The notes under the pieces: generated by a model
The model's database searches: none
What the model saw: the letters and a program-made list of their open reading frames with translations, nothing else
Told to the model about the DNA's origin: nothing
Part shown: positions 1-6,061 of the stretch, piece after piece
Layout: each line of letters starts with the position of its first letter
How positions within the stretch are numbered: position 1 is the first letter of the stretch
Program-made: the position numbers and the translations under genes
Assembly (NCBI GenBank): GCA_025453475.1
Contig: JALOQH010000027.1
Span: forward strand, 1 to 7,545
Length of the DNA stretch: 7,545 nt
From: an archaeon
GTDB lineage: Archaea > Nanobdellota > Nanobdellia > Pacearchaeales > GW2011-AR1
Reading direction: 5' to 3'

Positions 1-1
1 G

Positions 2-3000
2 TATGCAAAGGTTGAAGCGAGTGCTGGCTTGCTCGGAGGACAGGCAAGTTATCAGAAATCTGCTTTGCCGAACGCATGGAGAATATGCAATGTCGGGAGT
101 GATGGTGTTATTGGTAGCAATGATGACTGCCAGCTTGTGGAAGAGGGGAGAACAACAGGGGTGCGTGTGCTTGGGCAGAGCGACGCTCTGTCAAGACAGC
201 TTATACAGGATTCAAGAGATGCTTTGCTTGAGGCAGCAAGGCAGCATGGACAGAAATATGTCAAACTCAAGAGCGGCAACCCAATTGATGTTGATGCTGC
301 ACCTGTTTCGTTAACTGACTCTGCGCAATGCCAGAATTTCATGAGCATAACTGACTGCAATATTCTGTTTAATATATGCGACCCTGTAATCTGCCCATCT
401 TCGAGATGCGACTTGGGAGGAACTTACAGAGTTGATGATGTTGTAAGAAGCGGAATAATCGGAAGCACTTTGCTTTGCTTCCCTAATTTTGGACTGCCAA
501 GCAACGGGGGAGTTGTTATTCCTGTCTGCCTGACCGGAATTCAGGCAGGGCTTGACGGATGGATTAGCATTCTGAAGAATCACAGGGACTGCTTGCAGGA
601 AAGCCTGACAAGCGGGCAGATGATAGGGATATGCGATGAGATTTATTCTGTTTACAAGTGCAAGTTCTTCTGGGAGCAGGTTGCACCATTTGTGAATCAG
701 CTTATTCCAAAGCTTGTTGGAATGGCATACGGGCAGAAAGGAGCAAGGGGCGGAGGAGAGTATGCGAATGTGCAAAACGCATGGGATAACATGAGAAAGT
801 CAATGAATTATTTCACGCAGAGCTATGCTGCAAATTCGTTCACAGCATTCAAGGCAAAGTCAATTGAACAGGTTGGATTTGAATTCTGCCAGGGTTCAAT
901 ATCTGCGGTTCTGCCGAAAGGATTCAAGGGATTGGTTGAACCTGAAAGCCCATCGCAGTTCCATGCATGGTTTGATTCTGAGAAATACAGCGATGTTACT
1001 GTGCCTGCAACTGCGCAGTACAAAGTATTTTACCATATTTATTCTGGAAAGAATGCAGGAGTGAGCTTCCAGGTTTACCTGAAGAGTCCTCCCGAGTCAA
1101 GTTACTATGCTTCAACCCCAAGGATAAATGTTGCGACAGGATTTATCGGGGCTGACCAGTACAAGAGCGAGACTAAAGATTTCACAGCGCCAGAGGGATA
1201 CAAAGAACTTTGCGTTGTTGTGAACAATGAAGAGAAATGCGGATTCAAACAGGTGTCTACAAGCATGGCTGTCAATTATGTAAGGGATACATATACTGCA
1301 GGAAGAATAAACCAGAAAGATATAACAAGCGAGAGAGGATGCACGAGCGGTACACCAAGCATGAGCACGCTTGGAGGATTAGCCACGAATCTTAATCCGC
1401 AATCTGCTCTTTCAGAGGCAGCAATGCCTGATGATTACCAGAGGGGAATAATCAGGATTTGCGCGAGCAAGGATCCTGGAGCAGGGACAGAGCCTGGGAG
1501 ATATGTCGATGTTGGTTATTGCGGAGATCCGGCGATGCGGTGCTGGCTGGACAAGTATAGTGTTGACAGGGCAATTGGAGCTGAGAATATCGGACTGAGG
1601 AATGAGACATTGACTTCATTGGGGGCGTATGCTGACCAGAATCTTGAGAAAGCAGGGTATCTGCTCAGCAATAATGCTGTTGCTCAGCTTGATGAACTTG
1701 AAAAGAGAATTTCCAAGGAAGCAAAGACCGCGGAAGGATTGAAAAAACTTCTGGCTGATGCGGAGAACCTTAGCTTGTACTTGGTTTATAATCATCATAA
1801 AGCGCAATTGTTCCTGATTGAAGCAAAAGCCCTGGGAGCATATGCAAGAGAGATAATCACAAAGAATTTGAAGGAGATTGCGGGGCTTGCAGCAAGTCCA
1901 ACAAGCAAGACTGCTGAGAGCGGATCAGTGGAGAGAGTAATTTCTGGATTCAGCTTGAGCAAACCGTACAAAGAATATAGTTCTGAAACAGGGCAGAAGA
2001 CAACGATTCTGCTAAATGGAAAAGATATAGGATTAGAAATTGGACCTGTTATCGGGCAAATCTCCAAAGATGACTTTTACTATGGAACAGATTATGCTAT
2101 AAGTGCCAAGACTAAGGACGGAACTTACTTATTTGGGAAAGTGGACAAAGCGACAAACAAAATTGTTCTGGATAGCACTGCTAGGACAACTCTCGGGAAA
2201 TTTGTAAACTCTCTTTCCGCGGAAAATCTGAAGTCTCTCAGAGAAACTTTGCAAGCAAGTTCTAATACTGACGCTATTGATCAACTTTATAGATACTTCA
2301 ACGGGAAAGAGTTAACTAATATGCCTACTGCCAGCGGAACGGTTGCCAATACCGGCGCTGGTCCGGGTGAGAAATTAGTCAGTCGCTTATCCTTAAACAT
2401 TCCGTACAGTCCATCATATGGTTCAATGATTGTTTTGCTTGATGGCAAGGAAACGGATGTTACTCTTGATGCTGGGACTTACGTTTCTCTTTTGCATTAT
2501 CCCAAGCCCACGGATAATACTGCGGAAATTATTGGTAATATAGGAAAGGATGGCACCATTACATTGCTGCCGCGTGCTCAGAGCATGTTGTCTGTAAAAT
2601 CTTACGGCGCCGATTTGTACACTCTTCTTGCGCAGGGGGTTAAGGTCGAGAGTGATAAAAAAATATTTGTTATAGCTACATCTACGGCTGCAAACCAGCA
2701 GACGCCCTCTACGTCATCTGGTTCGGGTGTGCAGGTTACTACGCCGGTTAAATTCACATTATCTCCATTCCAAGGTGAAGCTAAAACAATCCACATTTCT
2801 GGCGGGTTCTGGGGGAGTAAGCCGAGACCAACTAGTCTTTACATAACCTCGAGGGCATATGAGGATTTTATCTTTGTAAATCTTTATGAAGCTCTCGATT
2901 CAAATGTCGGCTCAGTAACTGCCCCATTGCCAAGGGAAACTGGATTCGAAGAAGACCAAAAGATTAAATTCGGCAGTGCTATTTCTCAGGGCAATAGGGA

Positions 3001-4105
3001 ATATCTTGCTTTGGGCGTGTATTGCCCCGAGATTTTTGAGTATTTGGATGATAACGCCGAATATTTCACAGACAATACTATAACTTCAAGTAAGTCGAAG
3101 GCAGCGAAGGCGAATCTTGCGATAAATACTTTAGATGGCAGGAAACATGTATATGCACAATTGCCAAATGCGGGTCAATTTTTGCCCACGAATATTTACT
3201 TCGAGAATAATAATATTTATCTTAGAACAAACGGCATTACGGATAATAAGATTGGAACAGTCTCTGAAGGGAATATTCTGATACTCCACAATAGCGATTT
3301 CAATGAGCATTGGGGAGAAGTTAAGATTTATTACCCCACGTTATATAATCTGATTAATGGGGCGATAGTAGACGGAACTAATGTTTTATACAAGGAAGCG
3401 GCAACAAACTATGTTAATAATTTAATCTTGTCCATAAAAGATTCTGCTCCAAGTATACTGGGATTTGATGACAATGCCAGAACCGATGATATCTATTATT
3501 CCTGGGACTCCGCGAGCAATATGTGGACTTGGAGATATTCTACCGAAAGTAAATGGAAAACTGTAGCAACAGACCCGGATGATAGCGGTAATGTTAACAA
3601 TGTCCCATTCGTGCGAAGTTTGCTTGCATTGTATAAACCTACTAAAGATCCTCTTGCAAAGACCAAGGGCATCTCTCTTTTGGTAAACCGGGTTATGGAA
3701 AATAAAGAGCCGGGTTCTAAACTAATTGCCGGTAAAATCGCCCAGGGATTTACTACTATGGGCTATGCTACCCTGAAGGAGCCGAAGGTCTCGTTTTATT
3801 TCGCAGGAAGCACGCCTGTCTTTAAAGTTGAGAGGGGTACGTATGTGGGCGGTCCCGGTGAGGGAGGTATGCCTCCGGCGGAAATTATCTATTTCAAGTT
3901 TAGCAATGGATTATGGTATTGGGCGGTTGGCGCTCCTTCTGACTGGAAAGATGTAAATTCCGGCGTAACTGACAGGGAGAGCCAGACAGCTATTTCATTA
4001 TATCCTGCAAAGAATATTCCTCAAAATACAGCAATAATAAAGAAATTGCAGGGCATTACGGACTTTAACGAAGGTGCTTTGAGAATATTCTATGTAAAAT
4101 CATAA
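2..4105 (+). CDS. Large cysteine-rich, probably exported mosaic protein of unknown function (5' end outside window)
   Basis: The frame is open from the first bases of the window, so the true start and any signal peptide lie upstream; 1367 residues are visible (residue 1 = codon at nt 2). I do not recognise a named family. Residues 29-514 contain 19 cysteines, with a dense cluster coded at about nt 325-680, and several hydrophobic Gly/Ile-rich stretches (about nt 445-570). Only one Cys occurs in the following ~850 residues. Such cysteine richness fits a disulfide-bonded protein outside the cytoplasm (inference). Residues ~561-628 form a charged, helix-rich, coiled-coil-like linker. From ~641 on the protein is Ser/Thr/Gly/Asn-rich and beta-like, with a first repeat pair (~641-755 and ~787-895, sharing an 'SL..PY' then 'I.LL.GK' pattern) and a second pair (~1162-1195 and ~1293-1330, sharing an aromatic W-x-W then S-x-W-K pattern). 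No membrane anchor is seen at the C-terminus. Codon choice changes near nt 1920-2000. A surface, adhesin-like or secreted role is plausible but unproven. Confidence 0.88.
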   Translation, partial: YAKVEASAGLLGGQASYQKSALPNAWRICNVGSDGVIGSNDDCQLVEEGRTTGVRVLGQSDALSRQLIQDSRDALLEAARQHGQKYVKLKSGNPIDVDAAPVSLTDSAQCQNFMSITDCNILFNICDPVICPSSRCDLGGTYRVDDVVRSGIIGSTLLCFPNFGLPSNGGVVIPVCLTGIQAGLDGWISILKNHRDCLQESLTSGQMIGICDEIYSVYKCKFFWEQVAPFVNQLIPKLVGMAYGQKGARGGGEYANVQNAWDNMRKSMNYFTQSYAANSFTAFKAKSIEQVGFEFCQGSISAVLPKGFKGLVEPESPSQFHAWFDSEKYSDVTVPATAQYKVFYHIYSGKNAGVSFQVYLKSPPESSYYASTPRINVATGFIGADQYKSETKDFTAPEGYKELCVVVNNEEKCGFKQVSTSMAVNYVRDTYTAGRINQKDITSERGCTSGTPSMSTLGGLATNLNPQSALSEAAMPDDYQRGIIRICASKDPGAGTEPGRYVDVGYCGDPAMRCWLDKYSVDRAIGAENIGLRNETLTSLGAYADQNLEKAGYLLSNNAVAQLDELEKRISKEAKTAEGLKKLLADAENLSLYLVYNHHKAQLFLIEAKALGAYAREIITKNLKEIAGLAASPTSKTAESGSVERVISGFSLSKPYKEYSSETGQKTTILLNGKDIGLEIGPVIGQISKDDFYYGTDYAISAKTKDGTYLFGKVDKATNKIVLDSTARTTLGKFVNSLSAENLKSLRETLQASSNTDAIDQLYRYFNGKELTNMPTASGTVANTGAGPGEKLVSRLSLNIPYSPSYGSMIVLLDGKETDVTLDAGTYVSLLHYPKPTDNTAEIIGNIGKDGTITLLPRAQSMLSVKSYGADLYTLLAQGVKVESDKKIFVIATSTAANQQTPSTSSGSGVQVTTPVKFTLSPFQGEAKTIHISGGFWGSKPRPTSLYITSRAYEDFIFVNLYEALDSNVGSVTAPLPRETGFEEDQKIKFGSAISQGNREYLALGVYCPEIFEYLDDNAEYFTDNTITSSKSKAAKANLAINTLDGRKHVYAQLPNAGQFLPTNIYFENNNIYLRTNGITDNKIGTVSEGNILILHNSDFNEHWGEVKIYYPTLYNLINGAIVDGTNVLYKEAATNYVNNLILSIKDSAPSILGFDDNARTDDIYYSWDSASNMWTWRYSTESKWKTVATDPDDSGNVNNVPFVRSLLALYKPTKDPLAKTKGISLLVNRVMENKEPGSKLIAGKIAQGFTTMGYATLKEPKVSFYFAGSTPVFKVERGTYVGGPGEGGMPPAEIIYFKFSNGLWYWAVGAPSDWKDVNSGVTDRESQTAISLYPAKNIPQNTAIIKKLQGITDFNEGALRIFYVKS

Positions 4106-4115
4106 ATGCGGGTGC
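4104..4115. repeat. 12-bp direct repeat, copy 1 (second copy spans the tRNA-Leu 3' end)
   Basis: AAATGCGGGTGC begins in the stop codon of the large upstream gene and recurs exactly at 4326-4337, where it covers the tRNA-Leu discriminator base, the 3' acceptor strand and one T-stem base. The copies are 222 bp apart in the same orientation. Possible origins are a mini-integration at the tRNA 3' end, a decayed tRNA duplication, or chance followed by selection for a hairpin. No integrase gene is visible. Confidence 0.6.
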
Positions 4116-4138
4116 AAGAGATTGCTATCTCTGAACCC
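4110..4138. other. Stem-loop directly after the large gene's stop codon
   Basis: An outer GGGT/ACCC stem (4110-4113 with 4135-4138) encloses a perfect 6-bp AGAGAT/ATCTCT stem (4117-4122 with 4127-4132) closed by a TGCT tetraloop. A 3-by-2 internal loop separates the two stems. The hairpin starts 5 nt after the TAA. It could protect or process the mRNA 3' end; the nearest T-run on the + strand is TTTT near 4150, so a terminator role is possible but weak. Its left arm overlaps the 12-bp tRNA-end repeat. Confidence 0.5.
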
Positions 4139-4153
4139 TCGATAGAACCTTTT

Positions 4154-4192
4154 CTGATTCTCTCTTGCCTTAAGGTTTCTCGCTTGCCAAAT
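4154..4192. repeat. Degenerate upstream unit of the tandem hairpin repeat
   Basis: The stretch starting GATTCTCTCTTG resembles the leaders of the two better-conserved units at 4205 and 4265 (GATT, then CTCTTG or CTCTCG), and then continues TTAAGGTTTCTC where the others have TTGAAGCTCCTC or TTGGGGTTCCTC. The 3' arm of the hairpin is missing or decayed, leaving only the 8-bp palindrome CCTTAAGG at 4168-4175. The similarity is partial, so this may be a decayed third copy. Confidence 0.35.
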
Positions 4193-4200
4193 AGAATTAT

Positions 4201-4312
4201 TTTCGATTCACTCTTGTATTGAAGCTCCTCATCTGATGATTGCGGGCTTCAATGAACTCTTTTTGATTTGCTCTCGTCTTGGGGTTCCTCATCACGATTG
4301 CGGACCCCAATA
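4201..4312. repeat. Two tandem ~60-bp structured repeats, each carrying a hairpin
   Basis: Unit 1 (4201-4254) and unit 2 (4261-4312) align with 22 of the first 30 positions identical, followed by nearly identical hairpin loops and a 2-nt length difference. Hairpin 1 is 4219-4252 (stem TTGAAGC/GCTTCAA) and hairpin 2 is 4279-4310 (stem TTGGGGT/ACCCCAA). Inside each 7-bp stem there is a single bulged T, a CC/GG mini-stem, and a loop of the form TCATC...GATTGC. All three base pairs that differ between the stems are compensated on the other arm. The strand of any transcript is unknown: on the minus strand they lie just downstream of tRNA-Leu, on the plus strand downstream of the large gene. No reading frame is conserved across both units because of the 2-nt indel. 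Confidence 0.75.
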
Positions 4313-4323
4313 CTTCGGCAAAC

Positions 4324-4328
4324 AAAAA
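4324..4328 (-). terminator. Oligo-T tract immediately after tRNA-Leu
   Basis: On the minus strand the tRNA discriminator base is followed directly by TTTTTGTTT. Archaeal RNA polymerase terminates at short T-runs on the non-template strand, so this is a plausible tRNA terminator. If it is leaky, the downstream hairpin repeats would be transcribed with the tRNA precursor. Confidence 0.5.
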
Positions 4329-4337
4329 TGCGGGTGC
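4326..4337. repeat. 12-bp direct repeat, copy 2 (at the tRNA-Leu 3' end)
   Basis: This is identical to 4104-4115. It covers the tRNA 3' acceptor strand plus three flanking bases, the kind of position used as an attachment site by tRNA-targeting integrases, although 12 bp is short for such a site. Confidence 0.6.
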
Positions 4338-4412
4338 TAGGGTTCGAACCTAGGTATGCACTAAGCAACGTCGGCCTAAACGACGCCCGTTTGACCACTC
4401 CGGCACACCCGC
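4329..4412 (-). tRNA. tRNA-Leu, anticodon UAG
   Basis: The 84-nt minus-strand sequence folds as a class II tRNA. The acceptor stem GCGGGTG/CACCCGC is a perfect 7 bp. The D arm contains the conserved GTGGTCAAA-type loop. The anticodon stem CGTCG/CGACG closes the 7-nt loop TTTAGGC, giving anticodon TAG (UAG, reading CUA/CUN Leu codons). The 15-nt variable arm contains a 3-bp TGC/GCA stem, as expected for Leu. The T arm is CTAGG-TTCGAAC-CCTAG. The discriminator base is A, the leucine identity base, and CCA is not encoded. No intron is visible. The gene is convergent with the large upstream gene. Confidence 0.96.
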
Positions 4413-4435
4413 TTGATAATGCGGGGATTGGGGCG

Positions 4436-4445
4436 TATAAAAAAG
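4436..4445 (-). promoter_or_regulatory. TATA box for tRNA-Leu
   Basis: On the minus strand CTTTTTTATA lies 24 to 33 nt upstream of the tRNA 5' end. This is the usual archaeal TATA-to-start distance, so transcription should begin at or just before the mature 5' end. Confidence 0.65.
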
Positions 4446-4451
4446 TATGGT

Positions 4452-4481
4452 TTGTTATCTGAACGATTGATTGTTATCTGA
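4452..4481. repeat. Pair of 11-bp direct repeats upstream of the tRNA-Leu promoter
   Basis: TTGTTATCTGA occurs at 4452-4462 and again at 4471-4481, a 19-bp period (about two helical turns). Read on the minus strand the copies are TCAGATAACAA, ending 6 bp upstream of the tRNA TATA box. The position suggests a regulator-binding site, or simply a small duplication. A shorter look-alike (CTATTATCT) follows at about 4492. Confidence 0.45.
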
Positions 4482-4540
4482 TTGGACAGGGCTATTATCT
4501 ACTATGGCAAACAGTTTGGAGCTTCATCAACATTTTAATT

Positions 4541-4545
4541 AAAAA
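4541..4545 (-). terminator. T-rich tract downstream of tfb
   Basis: On the minus strand, 24 nt after the tfb stop codon, GGCTTTTTAATT provides a T5 run, preceded by a TTTT run nearer the stop. This is consistent with an archaeal T-tract terminator. No stable hairpin is required or seen. Confidence 0.35.
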
Positions 4546-4568
4546 GCCAGAGTGCTAAAAGGCTCAAA

Positions 4569-5534
4569 CTATTTCTTCTTTGCCTTTTGGGCTTTGGCTT
4601 TTTCGCGCTCTGCTTCTTTTTCTGCACTTGCTACCTTTGCCTTTAGTTTATCCTCGAGGCCAAGTCTGTCAATTAACTCCTTGTATCTGTTTCTGATTGT
4701 GACTTCTGTTATTCCTGCAACGTCTGCAACTTCCCTCTGGGTTTTCTTTTCATCGTTCATTAATGCTGCGACATATAATGCTGCGGCTGCGATTCCTGCC
4801 GGTCCACGCCCGGAGGTGAGCTCGGAAATATCTGCGCGCTTCAGGATTTTAAGAGCTTCATTCTGGGCTTTTGGCGAGAGGTGGAGAATAGATGAGAATC
4901 TTGAGATGTAATCCTTGGGACTTGATGGAGTGACTTTGATTTTAAGCTTTCTTACGATGAATCTGTATGTTCTTCCGATTTCTTTTCTTTCTACATCTGA
5001 TGCTGCTGCAATCTCGTCGAGAGTTCTTGGGATATTATATGAACGGCAGGCTGCATAGATGCATGCGGCGATTACTGATTCCATTGAACGTCCGCGAACG
5101 AGACCACGCTGGAGAACGAAGTTGTAAACTCTTGAAGCTTCGTCTCTTACAACACTTGGAAGATTGAGAAATGAGGCTACTCTTCGCAATTCTGCCATTG
5201 CGAGACGGAGATTGCGCTCTATTGAAGTTGAGACACGCTCCTGCCATTTTTTTAGACGCAGAAATTTTCTTGTCTGCCCGCTTTCAAGCTTGTAGATGTC
5301 TGAGATTTCACCGACATTTGTTGTTAAACCCTTGTCGAATTTCTGCATAGAAATTGGAGCTCCGCCCCTGCCTTTTTTATCACTTTTGTCGAACTGCCCG
5401 CCAACATCCTGGCCAGTGTCAACCATTTTTTCTTCAACAATCAGACCGCAGTCATTGCAGATTATCTCGCCTTTCTGGTCGTCATATGTAAGATTAACAG
5501 ATTTACACTCAGGGCATCTTTTAACATACGTCAT
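4569..5534 (-). CDS. tfb: Transcription initiation factor IIB (TFB)
   Basis: TFB recruits RNA polymerase to TBP-bound promoters and helps open the DNA and set the start site. The 321-residue product has an N-terminal zinc ribbon with C7-x2-C10 and C26-x2-C29. A B-reader/linker region (~35-95) includes the conserved GAP...DKGLTT block. Two cyclin-fold repeats follow (~107-200 and ~201-295); the first contains RSMESVIAACIYAACR and the second SGRGPAGIAAAALYVAA, with a recognition-helix segment near REVADVAGITEVTIRNRY. The last ~26 residues form a Lys/Ala/Glu-rich helix beyond the usual end of the second cyclin repeat. In the reader, the usual DPGPEWR-type stretch is replaced by a Gly/Asp/Lys-rich sequence. 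The ATG at 5534 is supported by the zinc ribbon starting at residue 7 and by a TATA box at leaderless distance. The gene follows rps8e in the same direction after 61 bp. Confidence 0.97.
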   Translation of the reverse strand: MTYVKRCPECKSVNLTYDDQKGEIICNDCGLIVEEKMVDTGQDVGGQFDKSDKKGRGGAPISMQKFDKGLTTNVGEISDIYKLESGQTRKFLRLKKWQERVSTSIERNLRLAMAELRRVASFLNLPSVVRDEASRVYNFVLQRGLVRGRSMESVIAACIYAACRSYNIPRTLDEIAAASDVERKEIGRTYRFIVRKLKIKVTPSSPKDYISRFSSILHLSPKAQNEALKILKRADISELTSGRGPAGIAAAALYVAALMNDEKKTQREVADVAGITEVTIRNRYKELIDRLGLEDKLKAKVASAEKEAEREKAKAQKAKKK

Positions 5535-5552
5535 TATAGATTTATGCGATAG

Positions 5553-5562
5553 ATTTATAAAT
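5553..5562 (-). promoter_or_regulatory. Proximal TATA box of tfb (leaderless)
   Basis: Minus-strand ATTTATAAAT is centred about 23-24 nt upstream of the tfb ATG, preceded by purine-rich GCAAG that could serve as a BRE. Initiation at the normal distance would fall on or next to the start codon, giving a leaderless mRNA. Confidence 0.65.
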
Positions 5563-5577
5563 CTTGCTGTTTTGTGA

Positions 5578-5588
5578 GTATTTAAACC
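5578..5588 (-). promoter_or_regulatory. Possible second, distal TATA box of tfb
   Basis: Minus-strand GGTTTAAATAC lies between the rps8e stop and the proximal box. It would start transcription roughly 20-25 nt before the tfb ATG, overlapping the proximal TATA element. Only one of the two need be active. Confidence 0.35.
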
Positions 5589-5595
5589 TTTCTAT

Positions 5596-5967
5596 TCACT
5601 CTTTCTTGTCAGCGACGAGAATTGCATTAACATGACCTTCCCTGGTGGGCCTATTGGTTATTCTTGCTCTTCCAAGCGATGTTTCGATTATTGCACCCTT
5701 CATGAGACGATTTTGACGGGCTAAGAACTTGTTCTGAGGGGTTTCTTCAACGTTCTTTATCTCTGCGCGCTTGACTTTGCTGTCAATCAGGACATTTGCA
5801 ATGTTGGATTTCAACAGAACTGTCTTTGTTGCACCGCCGCGAACACGTGTTTGCTTGGTTTTTGTCTCTCCAAGAACAACAATGCGCTCCTGCCCCTCTC
5901 TTTCAAATAGTTTTGTCTTTCTAAGCTTGTGATATTTCCCGCTTGTTATCTTTCTTCCGCGATTCAT
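5596..5967 (-). CDS. rps8e: 30S ribosomal protein S8e
   Basis: This is the archaeal/eukaryotic-type small-subunit protein eS8. The 123-residue product is about the normal length for archaea. It has the basic N-terminus (NRGRKITSGKYHKLRKTKLFE), the family's RVRGG block (about residues 42-46), and the family-typical segment KGAIIETSLGRARITNRP near the C-terminus, followed by a G-x-VNA-x-L ending. These make the assignment secure. There is no bacterial counterpart, which supports an archaeal origin for the contig. The N-terminus lacks the few residues (QWQG-like) that precede the basic stretch in many homologues; the frame upstream of the ATG does not supply them. It is divergent from the LSm gene and upstream of tfb. 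Confidence 0.96.
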   Translation of the reverse strand: MNRGRKITSGKYHKLRKTKLFEREGQERIVVLGETKTKQTRVRGGATKTVLLKSNIANVLIDSKVKRAEIKNVEETPQNKFLARQNRLMKGAIIETSLGRARITNRPTREGHVNAILVADKKE

Positions 5968-5988
5968 ATTTCTATTGGAAAGGGTTCA

Positions 5989-6000
5989 TTTATAAATATT
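5989..6000 (-). promoter_or_regulatory. TATA box of rps8e
   Basis: Minus-strand AATATTTATAAA is centred about 27-28 nt upstream of the rps8e ATG, so the transcript would have essentially no 5' leader. No Shine-Dalgarno sequence is present between it and the start codon. Confidence 0.6.
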
Positions 6001-6029
6001 TGGTTTGACATATGCCTGCGAGAATAGAT

Positions 6030-6040
6030 AAATTTAAATA
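6030..6040 (+). promoter_or_regulatory. TATA box of the LSm gene (leaderless)
   Basis: AAATTTAAATA is centred about 26 nt before the ATG at 6062. The spacing predicts initiation on the start codon itself and supports ATG 6062 over the in-frame TTG at 6050. Confidence 0.6.
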
Positions 6041-6061
6041 TGGCGCGAATTGTCAGCAATT

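Noticed and set aside
3879..4140. Diversity-generating retroelement target (variable C-terminus followed by a hairpin)
   Set aside because: There is no reverse transcriptase, no template repeat and no second copy of the gene's 3' end in the window.
4204..4296. Minus-strand short frame encoding a repeated MR(N/S)..TR.N.K peptide in the hairpin units
   Set aside because: The similarity is explained by the DNA repeat. A 2-nt length difference between units breaks the frame upstream, and stem covariation favours a structural role.
4219..4310. Integron attC sites
   Set aside because: The arms read TTRRRRY rather than the GTTRRRY core, the hairpins are only 32-34 nt, paired R/L boxes are missing, and no integron integrase is visible.
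4219..4310. Box C/D or H/ACA guide RNAs
   Set aside because: A TGATGA-like word and, after one hairpin, an ACA are present. However, matching D boxes, a second C/D pair, and the ~60-nt H/ACA hairpin with a guide pocket are absent.
4201..4312. CRISPR array
   Set aside because: There are only two diverged units with no identical repeats or unique spacers, and no cas genes.
4268..4462. Plus-strand reading frame of 64 codons across the tRNA
   Set aside because: It runs through the antisense of a well-formed tRNA-Leu and a hairpin repeat, and has no family resemblance or promoter of its own.
6050..6061. TTG at 6050 as the LSm start
   Set aside because: The TATA box spacing places transcription start at the ATG at 6062, and the family-length N-terminus fits that ATG.
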